Source: Eutypa lata (lineage: Eukaryota > Ascomycota > Sordariomycetes > Xylariales > Diatrypaceae). Taken from it: 64,000 nt of DNA. The notes under the pieces are model-generated. The model had not been told where the DNA came from, did not search any database, and saw nothing but the letters and a program-made list of their open reading frames with translations. Positions 25,321-35,059 of the stretch are shown piece by piece. Position numbers and translations under genes: made by a program. Where the stretch lies: assembly GCA_022661535.1 (NCBI GenBank), contig JAKULF010000001.1:4051809-4115808 (forward strand). The letters are read 5' to 3'. Position 1 is the first letter of the stretch; every line of letters begins with the position of its first letter.

Positions 25321-25440
25321 TTAGTAGTCGGGGTAGATGACCTTTGCGTCTTCGTCAGAGCTGGAGACGGTTGCCTCGCGGCGGTAGTCGGGGTAGATAA
25401 CTTTTGCATCTTCGTCAGAGCTAGAGACGGCTGCTTCACG
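25321..25440. repeat. 2 x 60-bp tandem repeat inside the precursor gene
   Basis: The two 60-bp units (25321-25380 and 25381-25440) are in register, and the period equals 20 codons of the minus-strand precursor. Differences are mostly third-position, so this is a coding repeat rather than a minisatellite. Confidence 0.9.
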
Positions 25441-25570
25441 ACCTGAGCAGTTGGACATTAGTCAGAAGGTTACGTATGAAGGATATCAAGATTAACGTAC
25501 CGCTGATTGGAGGCGCGGGAGCGCACAGAGCGCAAGTAGCAAGGATGGCGAGAGAGAGTATGAACCGCAT
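25321..25570 (-). CDS. Candidate dikaritin-type RiPP precursor, two-repeat secreted peptide
   Basis: Small secreted precursor of 63 residues in two exons on the minus strand (25570-25501 and 25442-25321; 58-nt intron with GTACGT donor and CAG acceptor). Exon 1 encodes a signal peptide (MRFILSLAILATCALCA) and a short Pro-rich linker. Exon 2 encodes two copies of a 20-residue unit: R-E-A-(A/T)-V, SSSDEDA, K, then VIYPDY. The first copy is followed by Arg-Arg, a Kex2-type site; the second ends exactly at the stop codon, fixing the core C-terminus at Tyr. Signal peptide, acidic spacer, basic cleavage site and Tyr-containing repeated core match the plan of fungal dikaritin precursors. The two copies differ at seven of nineteen codons and six of these are synonymous, so the peptide sequence is under constraint. 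Three UstYa genes lie just upstream. The product is predicted, not shown. Confidence 0.85.
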
Positions 25571-26727
25571 CGTCGACTGAGGCGTAAGAGTACAAATAGA
25601 CTCTATAATATCTTAGAGGAATGTACAAATGTTGTTGAAGTAGTCGAATTATGAGATTCACGTAGTTATCAAACTTAAATTCCACGCAAGCAAGCACATA
25701 GCAAAGAAACCAGAACCGTCCAAGAATTCGTCTCCCATCTACCCTTTAAGGCCTACTACGCCTACTGCGATCCTTACAATACCTCCTCTGCTCATACATG
25801 CGCCTGTATGTCTTGGGCGAATTTGTTATGCTCACCGCTATCGAAGAATCTATGCTGATGGGCAATCGTCACAGTCCCATTAAGCAGCACGACATAAGAC
25901 GGCCCAATGCAACGCAAGACGGCACAAAGATATGAACAATGGCGAATGGTGAAGAGCCAATATAATGGAACATAATGCAATATTGAATGCCAGGCATCAT
26001 CTTTGGAGGATTCCGGCTGGGGTAAATGTGATGGCACCCGATACCACTGCAGTCATTCCCGGCCTGCTGTTGGTTCGCGGATTGTAGCTGCATTCGGCAA
26101 CCGCGCCCAGGACGTATTCGACGGAAGCGTGACACTAGTGCAGCAACGATAATTGAAAAAACTCATCTTTGATGATATCATTATGAACCGAAATAAAAAA
26201 GGGCCTGGAATCTTGGGCAAAGGTTAATTAAGCAGTTAAAAGTCTACGTATATTTCTCCAAATTTATTTGGTCTACTTCGTATGAAATGGTGAATTAAGT
26301 CCCTTAGGATAAGTACCGTTTTGGTGGGCTATCATAGAAAAGTGTCACGTTTCCGTTAGTAAATACGTCCTGCCTTATCCCCCCGACGCTCAATTCGCTC
26401 CCCGGGCACCTCCCGAGATCGAGGTGTACGGAGCCGGGGGTTTGTGTAATGTGGAGAGATTACTATGATGTAACCTCGCAGCCAAGCCAATCACGATAGT
26501 AGACGACTGAACCAATAAACTTTAAAGTAAGCTCACTATCTTTAATATGTGGCTGGACGGCACTTGAAGAGTGGTCAAATCCTTTTGGATGGTGTTACAG
26601 GTATGCAGTCAGGGATCAATCACCGGCTGCACATTTCGTTTACGCCCTTTCACACCTTACCACACATTCCGCTGCAGAATTGTCATCCCTGAGCCTTGTA
26701 CTATGTACATACTCACTTCACCCCCCC
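25571..26727. other. Intergenic between precursor and first UstYa gene
   Basis: About 1.15 kb, containing the precursor promoter. Overlapping minus-strand ORFs at 25792-26135 do not show the HxxHC signature or any other family I know, and are left uncalled. Confidence 0.4.
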
Positions 26728-27726
26728 TTAGCCTCCGCCTTGGCCATCCAACCCTTCCCAGTATCGTGGCAAGGAATCAATGTCCCTCGGCCTCTCCTGG
26801 AACCAATCCTGCGCATACCCAAAGTACTTCCGCATAGGACCAAGAAAATGGCTACCCCGCGGGCAGTATCTGAACCGCTCGATAACGGCGTTGACGCCCT
26901 GCGTCTCGTTGATGTACGCGAAGCACGCCGTGTTCTCGTTGGCCCATTCCGTCAGGCGGTCCCAGCTACGGCACATACGCGTCTGGCCGAGCCCCGTGGT
27001 GATATTGGACGTTGTCGATGTGTAGAAGGGGGTGTCATCGGCTTCGCAAATGATGTTTTGCATCAGGTGATCCATGCAGTGCACCAAGTGAATGTACGAG
27101 TCTAGCTGCGGGCGATCGTAGTTGTAGAGGACGATGGAGCGGCGAACCTTGCGCTGAGGAGATGAGTTTAGTAAACTTCGTATGAGGCGGGGTGGGAGGT
27201 AGAACATGTTTACCATGCAGTGTAGGCTGTGATGGCCGTTCAGCAGATAGATCTGGCGGCCTTCGTCCCAGAAGAAAGGTGCCGATTCTGGTAGATTGTG
27301 TGCGTCTGCCCATTCTCTGTCTAGGCTGATCTCGCCCGCGCTTGAGTCCATGCTTTCCCATGCGATTGCTCGCTGTTCTTCAGTGGTGCTCCCTGAGCCA
27401 AAGGGAGAATGTGAGTTGTACTTAGTTGGGACATCTCGAGGTAGGTGAGCTATAGGTAGAAGTCAGTATCTCAACAGAGAAAAGAATATCGGCCGGGCCG
27501 GATCGGAGAGGGGGTTACTACAGTATGGTGAAACATCTTGCTGTGCATCTGTTCTTCGCAAACTATTGACTACAAGACCAATGTTTAATAATATCGAGAC
27601 AATGAGCAGAGTAATGACAAACGTCAATGCTTTAGATGATCCATGTTTGGGTCGCGAAAACAACTCCGCGTTGGTGTTCAGCGGTTCAGTCTCTTCTGGG
27701 AAACACGCCTCACTTTGGTCCTTCAT
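26728..27726 (-). CDS. UstYa/DUF3328 family oxidase (copy 1)
   Basis: Member of the UstYa family, membrane-anchored oxidases that cyclise or otherwise oxidise ribosomal core peptides. Three exons on the minus strand (27726-27522, 27449-27214, 27153-26728) give 288 residues. After a cytosolic N-terminus of ~35 residues comes one membrane helix (ALTFVITLLIVSILLNIGLVV). The lumenal domain carries both signature HxxHC motifs: HSLHC just before intron 2 and HLVHC further on, followed by the family-typical MQNIICEADDTP. Splitting the first HxxHC from its downstream part by an intron also occurs in the two other copies here. The C-terminal part (~120 residues, with NITTGLGQTRMCRSWDRLTEW) is longer than in the other two. 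The start used is the first real ATG. Confidence 0.88.
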
Positions 27727-28034
27727 GGCCAGACTGTGCACAAGAGTTTGGGGGAGGGAGGGGGTGGAGGAGTAAAAAAGATCACTAAGGGGGCATTGAC
27801 AAAGGAAAGATCGAAATTATGCCTACTAAGAGGGTACAAATCTCTGGATAATCCTTAGTCGGAAACTTAACGGGCATACAAGCGGGTGACAGGGGTCGAC
27901 TGGGGTGCACCGATTTGTAAGTCTGCCACCCCATCTACAGCAATCACCACAGCCGTTACTGGCAAGGTTTAAACGTTCAAGTTAACACATTATTCTATGC
28001 TTGGTCGTGTATGTCTTTGACTACACGCTCGTAT

Positions 28035-28947
28035 CTACATGCCATCTGGCTCTAGATTTGGATTCGTCAACAATACCATATCGGCGTCACTGACCCTACG
28101 CGATTCTACCTTTTCCATCAGGTCCTCCCAGTCCACACAGACATGTTCGGGCGACTCCAACTTGAGCATGGGCTCTCGTCTATCCGCCGCCCAGTGGAAG
28201 GTCATTAGAGATGTGTCTGCGCGACACATCAAAGCCTGTCGGATCAGGTCCAGGCAATGATCTGGAAAGTAAAATTAGTCGGACCCGGGGAGCAAGCAAT
28301 GGCAACTCTACTGTACTCACCAATATGTAAGAGCCAGTGTGGCGTCTCCTCAGGGCCGACTTCTGGATGATAGTGGTCACGGTAGATCCACTGGCGGAGA
28401 TATTTCTGGAGCATGTTGGTGATAAACGTTCAGGTTGGGGGAGGAATAGTCGGGCAGTAGCTACTTACTACGCAATGCAACTGGTGACTCACGTCCATCC
28501 AGACCAAAGAGCCCTGCCCGTTGGGCAGCTGAACCGAACTTTGGTTCAAGGACGTAAGCTCTCTGTCAGATGCGCGGATGTTGACGTGATCGAGCAATTT
28601 AGTCCATGCTCGATCGATATCTTTGCTAGGCGGGCCTGCGTATGGGCTCTCTCCGGAGAGAACAAAACTTTGCAGGCGGAGTGCAAGAGGCTCACCGTTC
28701 AAGACTGGACAGCTCGATTAGAAAAGAAATGCAGAGAAGGTGAAGAATGCTCACTTAGTGTGTTTAGGCGTGCACTACTACTGTGCAATGGGTATGCAAA
28801 CAAGACGACTACGGTAAGGCAAACATAGAGAATGAAGAAAACTGTGTGCAAGAGTAGAGTCTGTCGGGGCCAATTCTTGTACAATGCCGCATCATCGTCG
28901 TGATGCCGCAGAAAGTGCTCGTTCTCTCCGTTGTCACTGCTGTCCAT
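28035..28947 (-). CDS. UstYa/DUF3328 family oxidase (copy 2)
   Basis: Four exons on the minus strand (28947-28755, 28704-28469, 28405-28321, 28261-28035) encode 246 residues. The N-terminus is acidic and His-rich, followed by a membrane helix (LLLHTVFFILYVCLTVVVLF). SPYAGPPSKDIDRAW is the conserved block ahead of the oxidase domain. HQLHC is at the end of exon 2, RQWIYRDHYHPE in exon 3, and HIDHCLDLIRQALMCRADTS spans the last intron. Both HxxHC motifs are complete. A C-terminal tail follows CVDWEDL. An in-frame ATG at 29001 would add 18 residues; I chose 28947 because it gives the usual short cytosolic leader. It is divergently transcribed from copy 3, about 310 bp away, which suggests co-regulation. 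Confidence 0.88.
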
Positions 28948-29258
28948 CAGGGAACATTTGAAGATACAGGCAATATACAATGTAGTTGATTGGGAAACCA
29001 TCGAATCTTTGGGTTGCCTTTTTCAAGTGTGGCCTTCGTGCTTTTCGCCCCCACCCCCACCCCCCATCATTGACTACTAACGTCTAACATATCTTACCTT
29101 GGTCAGTTTTGGCCGGCAAGGATTCCAACCATCCGTGCATGCCGCTCCTATGCTACCATCAACAAGGATGAATGGTATTTATACCAGGTTGTTATCTCGT
29201 ACATCTGTAGGATATCGACAACCGTCCCTCGACGCTTTCACAGTCTTCGCTCCCGAAA
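28948..29258. promoter_or_regulatory. Divergent promoter between UstYa copies 2 and 3
   Basis: A 311-bp spacer separates two head-to-head UstYa genes and must hold both promoters. It has a C-run (CCCCCACCCCCACC near 29050). No specific factor site is claimed. Confidence 0.55.
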
Positions 29259-30127
29259 ATGAACTTACTTGCTTGGCTTACTCCCATACGATACGATTAC
29301 AACCTCTTGCCGGGCGACAATGACGGCAAAGGCTCGTCCACGCAGACTTCGACTACACACTCGTTCCGCGAATGGTTGGCCAAGACGGCACTGGTCTGCC
29401 TGCTTGTAATTTTCAGTTTTTTTGCGGGCAGGCTTTCGATGAGTGTGCCAAAAACTGAAGGAGCGAAGGCGTTCGGACGTGAGTCTAGCCAAGACACCTC
29501 CCTTGCCAGACCCACGGAACCCGGAGTGCTGACATAAAACTACCTTAGTCGAGACTAGAGACCAGTTGTTCCAATACAACCGTACTTTTGGAGAAGCCCC
29601 CTCCAATGCAACCGATGCTGCATGGGAGTCGTTGTTCCCTCAGCACGGTGGATTTTTCGTACATCCCAAAGTAGCACCGAACCGTTCCGCCTTTTCCGTC
29701 TTCCATCAGATGCATTGCCTGGTAGGTTTGATTTGTTCACCTAGCGCCAAGTTGCCAACAACACCGTTACACAACTGACGCTACGTAGGATGAGCTGCGG
29801 CATGGGTTCTACGTGCTCCACGAACAGGTCATAACGTACTCAGAAATGATCGACGGTCATCAAGAGAGGGATCAGAGCCACCGGGTAGAGCGGGGGAAGC
29901 AGGCACATTCGCTGGGTCACATTCGCCATTGCATCGACTTGTTACGGCAGAGCCTGATGTGTAACGCTGACCTGACAATAGAGCTGAAGAACGAGGAGTT
30001 GGGAGGAGTGACTGGATTTGGCACGGTACATCGCTGCGTCGACTGGCCGGGTCTGTTGAAATGGATCCAGCCATACGAGGGAACTGATGCTCCCCCTATC
30101 CCCCAGGAGCATGACCACACAGGCTGA
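29259..30127 (+). CDS. UstYa/DUF3328 family oxidase (copy 3)
   Basis: Three exons (29259-29478, 29549-29721, 29789-30127) encode 243 residues. A hydrophilic N-terminus of ~45 residues precedes one membrane helix (TALVCLLVIFSFFAGRLSM). The lumenal part has an APSNATDAAWESLF block, HQMHC at the end of exon 2 continuing into DELRHGFYV, then GHIRHCIDLLRQSLMCNADLT with the second HxxHC. HRCVDWPGLLKWI near the C-terminus corresponds to CVDWEDL of copy 2. Copies 2 and 3 resemble each other more than copy 1. All motif residues are intact. Expected role: oxidative cyclisation of the precursor core, probably in the secretory pathway. Confidence 0.9.
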
Positions 30128-30253
30128 GATGAAATCTTGTCCAAGCCCGTTTCACTCAATAGGTAGTGTACTTCATAGTTAGCTAGTACAGTACAGAATC
30201 AATAGGAGCAGCACATTACAAAACACTACACCCGTGTCTTATGTAAGATCAGA

Positions 30254-31693
30254 ATGGCGACATTTGACACCACGAGCGTATCCGAATTAGAACGGCTAGC
30301 TCAAGATATCGCGTCCAAAACGCAGGAGTTCATGACAGTTCTGCGCAGGAATGGCTGCGCACTGCCGTCGCATGACCCGGGCACTCCCAGGAACGATGCC
30401 CTCCCGCTGGAAGCAACTACTTTGCAAAGCACATTGATGGAGCTCACAACAGAGCTACAGACTCTTGTCCAAGGTCCAAGATTGCACGTACACAACCAGA
30501 TCCTAGCAGTAAGCAGCCCTTCCTTTGCCTGCTCTGGCAGCTGTAACGGTTGATAAAACGACGACTGACGACACTTAAAGCATGTCAACTTGGTCAATCT
30601 ACACGCCATTTACCAATTCAAACTCCCGAGCGTGGTGCCCGTGGAGGGCAGCATCAGTTACGCAGAGCTGGCCGAAAACGTGGAAGTAAGCGAGGATGTG
30701 GTTCGCCGCATTGCACGATATGCCATCACAAAGCACATTTTCCGCGAAGTCGACGGCGGCGACAGGCTCGCACACTCGGCTACGTCGAAGATGCTCGCCG
30801 AGTCGCCAATGATGATGGAATGGATTGGAATGGTCTGCGAAGAGATGTGGCCTGCCGCAACGCAGGCGGTTCCAGCCCTAGTAAAGTGGCCCAAGTCGCA
30901 AGAGCCGCAACACTCGGTAAGTTGACAAGATGCGTTGCACTTAGGGAGGTCTCGGCTCATACAGAAACTATAGGGATTTGCACTCGCGCATGACCTGCAG
31001 ACTCACGTCTTCGACATGCTTGTGGATCAGCCTGAGCGGGCGGCGCGCTTCGCCAACGCCATGGTCTACTTCAACTCTAACGCGGACCTTGCGCCGCACC
31101 ACCTGTGCGATGCCTTTGACTGGGAATCCGTTTCGCAGGTCGTCGACATCGGCGGGTCATCGGGCTCCACCGCGGTGGCTCTCGCCACACGCCTGCCGCG
31201 GGTGAGCATCATCATCCAGGATCAGGCGGTTCTAGAGGACCAGGCGCGGCAGTCGATCCCGCCGGCGCTGGCCGACCGAGTCTCCTTCATGGCACACGAC
31301 TTCTTCCAGGAGCAGCTGGTGCGCGACGCCGACGTCTACCACTTCCGCTGGATCTTCCACGACTGGCCGGACCAGTACTGCCTGAAGCTCCTGCGGGCGC
31401 TGGTACCGGCGCTGAAGCCGGGCGCCAGGGTCGTCGTGTCGGACTTTGTTGTGCCCGAGTCCGGGACGGCTTCACGGTACAAGGAGGGACTCGTGCGGGG
31501 CTTTGACCTGGCCATGATGGAACTGTTCAACGCCCGCGAGAGGGAGCGGCGGGACTGGCAGCGGTTATTTGGCGAAGCGGATTCCTCGTTCAGATTTGAA
31601 GGCGTCAAGACTGTGCCTGGCGCCGATCTAGCCTTCATTTCGGCCACCTGGCAGCCGTTAAATAGAATGTTTAAAAGAACCTTATTAAATTAA
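30254..31693 (+). CDS. SAM-dependent O-methyltransferase (Methyltransf_2 type)
   Basis: Fungal secondary-metabolism O-methyltransferase. Three exons (30254-30508, 30581-30916, 30974-31693) encode 436 residues, normal for the family. The N-terminal dimerisation/winged-helix part has ISYAELAENVEVSEDVVRRI. The SAM-binding motif I is VVDIGGSSGSTAVALA. Then come SFMAHDFFQEQ and DVYHFRWIFHDWPDQYC, the family's catalytic-His region, and GARVVVSDFVVPE. A possible in-frame stop is avoided only by the second intron. It starts 126 bp after UstYa copy 3 on the same strand. In the cluster model it would methylate a phenolic oxygen of a tyrosine or another site on the peptide; the actual acceptor is unknown. 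Confidence 0.9.
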
Positions 31694-31915
31694 GGGGTTA
31701 ATTAATACAAACGTTTTACATATAATTATTAATTTAAAATCAACTTATATTTATAATATATAAAAACTAATTAAAAATAAATAACTTAAAATTAATTTAA
31801 ATAATAATAAATATTCTTTTTAATTAATATATAAATTTATTAATTTTAAAATTAAATTTAAGTTATTATAAATTTATAACGGTTTTTATGTGTTTAATTA
31901 ACTTAAACTTAATGC
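31694..31915. other. Short AT-rich tract
   Basis: About 220 bases almost purely A/T directly behind the methyltransferase stop, like a small RIP-decayed insertion or a scaffold-type spacer. 31916-32082 is the short promoter of the next P450. Confidence 0.6.
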
Positions 31916-32082
31916 AGCATAAAATACCTGCAGACAAGCTACGGCGGCCTGAGATCTGAGGCAGCTCGGGTGGTACGTAAGGGACATTCCGAGGTCGTTT
32001 ATTTCCAACCTGTCGTTTAATCAGACCTCCCACTCCGCAAGCACACTCAAGCTGCCATCCCTCCGACCACATTAAAGCCACT

Positions 32083-33711
32083 ATGACTGCCATGTCGCTG
32101 CTGGCGCTGCTGGCGTCTTCTTTCGCAGCTTTTGCTGCCTACCGCCTGTACGTAACCTATACACTACGACTGACGGCCCAACAGCATGGATGCCAGCCCG
32201 CAGCCCGCTACAAGCATAAGGATCCCGTATTCGGTCTGGATGTCTTCCTGCGAACCGGAGATGCCATCGCCAAGAACCAGTTCCTGGTCGAACACCAGCG
32301 GCGATACGATACATATGGCCATACGTTTGAAGCCCTGAACTTCGGTTCGCGTGCCATATCCTCTATCCACCCAGAAAACCTACGGGCAGTCTTCTCTAAA
32401 GATGCTGCAGACTGGGGCGTTCAGCCTCTACGACTACACAATATGAGCCCATTCTGCGGCACGGGATTCATCACGACCGACGGCGCTGACTGGAAGGTCT
32501 CCCACGACCTGCTCAAGCCCGGCTTTCACAGGTCCAACATTTCTGATTTCGGGTCCCTTGAAGAGCACCTGCGTATCCTACTACAACAGGTCCCAAAGGA
32601 TGGCTCTAAGTTTGATTTACAGCCATATATCTTAAGACTAGTCTGTCTTACCAATCCTCTCCGACACTCTCAACGCACTAACATATGCGCTCTAGTATCT
32701 TGATTTGAACACGCTCTTTCTGTTCGGAGAACCTATTGGGATGCTTTCAGGCACCCCTCCATCACATGCAGAGGGCTTTTTGGATGCATTCCAGGCTGGC
32801 TTTCAGGGTTGCGGAATACGCATCGCCCTGGGACCTCTGAACTTCTTGATGCCAAAGGGCGCCTGGCTCAAGGCATGCGACAAGGTTCATAAATTCGCCA
32901 ATGTGTATGTCGATAGAGCTATCGAGTACCGTAACAAAATCAACTCGGACGAACCTAGCCAAGACAAAGCAAAGCGGCGTACTCTGCTTTTCAACATGGC
33001 ACAAGCGACGGCCGATAGGACTGTTCTGCGGAACCAAGCAGTGCAGGCCATGATGGCAGCAACCGAGACAACCGCTTCTCTGGTCAGCCATGTCATCCGG
33101 AACTTGGCCAGTCACCCTACAATAGCTGCCCAAGTGCGAGCTGAAGTCCTGGCCGTGAGCGACAAGCCGCTGGATTTCGATGAGTTACCGCAGATCAAGT
33201 CCCTACAACATGTTATCACTGAGAGTATGCCTGCTAATATTTGGCTCTATACTGAACGCTATCGCTAACTTAATGACCAGCTCTTCGTCTATATCCTGTA
33301 TTTCCGCAGAATAATCGTGTTGCTTTGAAAGATACAATTTTACCTACCGGAGGAGGCTCAGATGGCACTGCTCCAGTGTTCGCGGCAGCCGGCACTCTAT
33401 TCGATACTTGCTTCGCTACGCTCCACCGCGACCCGAACATTTGGGGTCCTAATGCTAATGAGTTTTGTCCCTCCCGCTGGGAAAGCAATTTTAGCCCTCC
33501 CCCATTCACATTCATGCCATTTGGAGCTGGGCCTCGGCAGTGCTTGGCACAACAAAAGGCGACTATGGAGGTATCGTACATAGTATCACGGATATTGCAG
33601 GAGTTTAGTGACATCAAAAGCGAGGAGGAGAAGCCCTATCAGGCACAGGTAGCTCTAACGGCAAAGAGTGCTCATGGGTGTCTTGTATCGCTTATCCCAG
33701 CTACGAGATAA
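32083..33711 (+). CDS. Cytochrome P450 monooxygenase (CYP52-like)
   Basis: P450 resembling the alkane/fatty-acid omega-hydroxylase (CYP52) group. Three exons (32083-32640, 32696-33224, 33281-33711) give 505 residues. N-terminal anchor; ARYKHKDPVFGLDVF; GTGFITTDGADWKVSHDLLKPGF (a C-helix block typical of this group); FDLQPYILRLYLDLNTLFLFGE; I-helix AMMAATETTAS; K-helix ETLRLYP spanning the last intron; PTGGGSDGTAPVF; and the heme loop FGAGPRQCLAQ. The residue two after the heme Cys is Ala where Gly is usual. Intron 1 has an atypical GTCTGT donor. It follows the methyltransferase on the same strand. In the cluster model it is a tailoring enzyme, possibly acting on an aliphatic side chain (Val/Ile); that is speculation. 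Confidence 0.88.
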
Positions 33712-35059
33712 ATTTTATAGTGTGACGGGGTTGAAAGCTTGCAGCTACTAGTAACTGGTGGGTTCTTAGGGTGGTAGTTTAGAAGTTGATCAGTTCCTTG
33801 CGTTTCTATAGCTCATCTAGTTTGAAAAAGGAGCCTGTAGTAGATTCTCGTGATGGCATCGGCAACTTGAACCACACATTCTTTTAGAAAAATTGACTTC
33901 TGCCATTTCACCTTTCAAACGCTCTGATTAGTTTTATTTTATTTTTAGTTTTGTCACTGCCATTCATCGGCGAAATATTTGACGTTACATGTAATTTACA
34001 TCTCGTCAATGTTAAATGGTGATGTGATTGATTAGGAAACCGGAATTTTTCAATGCAGCCTCCAACGAAGGAGTCCCAGTAGTAAGCAGTTCCCCAATTC
34101 GAGTCAACCAGGGGCGGCCCGGTCCGTCCCATCCCAAGGTGGCCCCAGAAAAGGAGGGTTAATCGCAAGTCGTCTATTGGGTAGTTACATAGGTATGTAT
34201 CTAGCCTGGCTAGAGTAGTAGTCAGAAATGAACGCCATCGTAACGAACCCAAGACATGTTCCATGCATATACGCCACCAGGACTTCCGTAACACGGGTGA
34301 CTATAATCTCGACTGGTCTTATATGCGTGTTTCCCACTTAAATCTGACGGTCTGCGCTAATGCCGCCTGGGGGGTTGCAACGGCTCCCAATATGCATAAG
34401 CTCGGAGTTCACCCGGCCGATAAAATCATGTAAATGCACGCTGGTTCCCAATAACTCCTTATCCTCCGATTAAGAAATGTCGAACCTGGTTAGGCAACTA
34501 CTTGCCAAGGTCGAGAACTTATGCCTGAAACCTGTATATGTACATATACTTGTACACGAGTAAGCACCTGCGGAGCAATCCCTGGTTGACGCGCGCATTC
34601 CATGGCTTGTACGGTGTGGTATTGCCGAATGTGATGGTGTCACAGCAGCGGCTTGCCTGCACCTCTGGTAATGAGCAAGTTGAAGGTGTGTATCCCCCAG
34701 AGACCGGATAGGCAGGTGGCATTGGCCTGCGAAATAGCAATATCTGTTGGCTTACTCTACTATACCACACAAGAGTGCGACGCAGATCATTCCTGATCCT
34801 TTCTGCCACGGATATGTGGCTTAGTTAGGCGATTGGCGACCCTGCAATCTAGCCCTTGTGTATGTGTGCCGGTGGGTGTGGCCGTGGCTTTCTCATGATA
34901 AGAATTGTGTATCGCTTGTCTCGCTTTTGATGATGGCGTCTCGTTTCTTCATCTTCGTCTTTTTCCGTCTTCCTCGTCGTTGCTGCCACCGCTAGCTATC
35001 GGTCGCTTTGAGTGGCTCCGTTTCCGCACATACAGACATACACGCCCTTCTTCGATAGC
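33712..35059. other. Intergenic
   Basis: No supported gene. Minus-strand ORFs at 33908-34294 and 34519-34809 lack domains; the second has a secreted-like fragment with Cys residues but no start or signal peptide. Confidence 0.4.

Noticed and set aside
25321..25440. 60-bp tandem repeat read as a minisatellite or CRISPR-like unit
   Set aside because: The period is exactly 20 codons, differences are synonymous, and it sits in a spliced secreted ORF; a coding repeat explains it.
25792..26135. Minus-strand ORFs between precursor and UstYa copy 1 as a further cluster gene
   Set aside because: No HxxHC, no signal peptide, no in-frame splicing giving a family-like protein.
30550..30993. Arg-rich ORF overlapping the methyltransferase
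   Set aside because: Shadow frame across exon 2 and intron 2 of the methyltransferase.
34519..34809. Minus-strand Cys-containing ORF
   Set aside because: No signal peptide or start context and no homologous pattern recognised.
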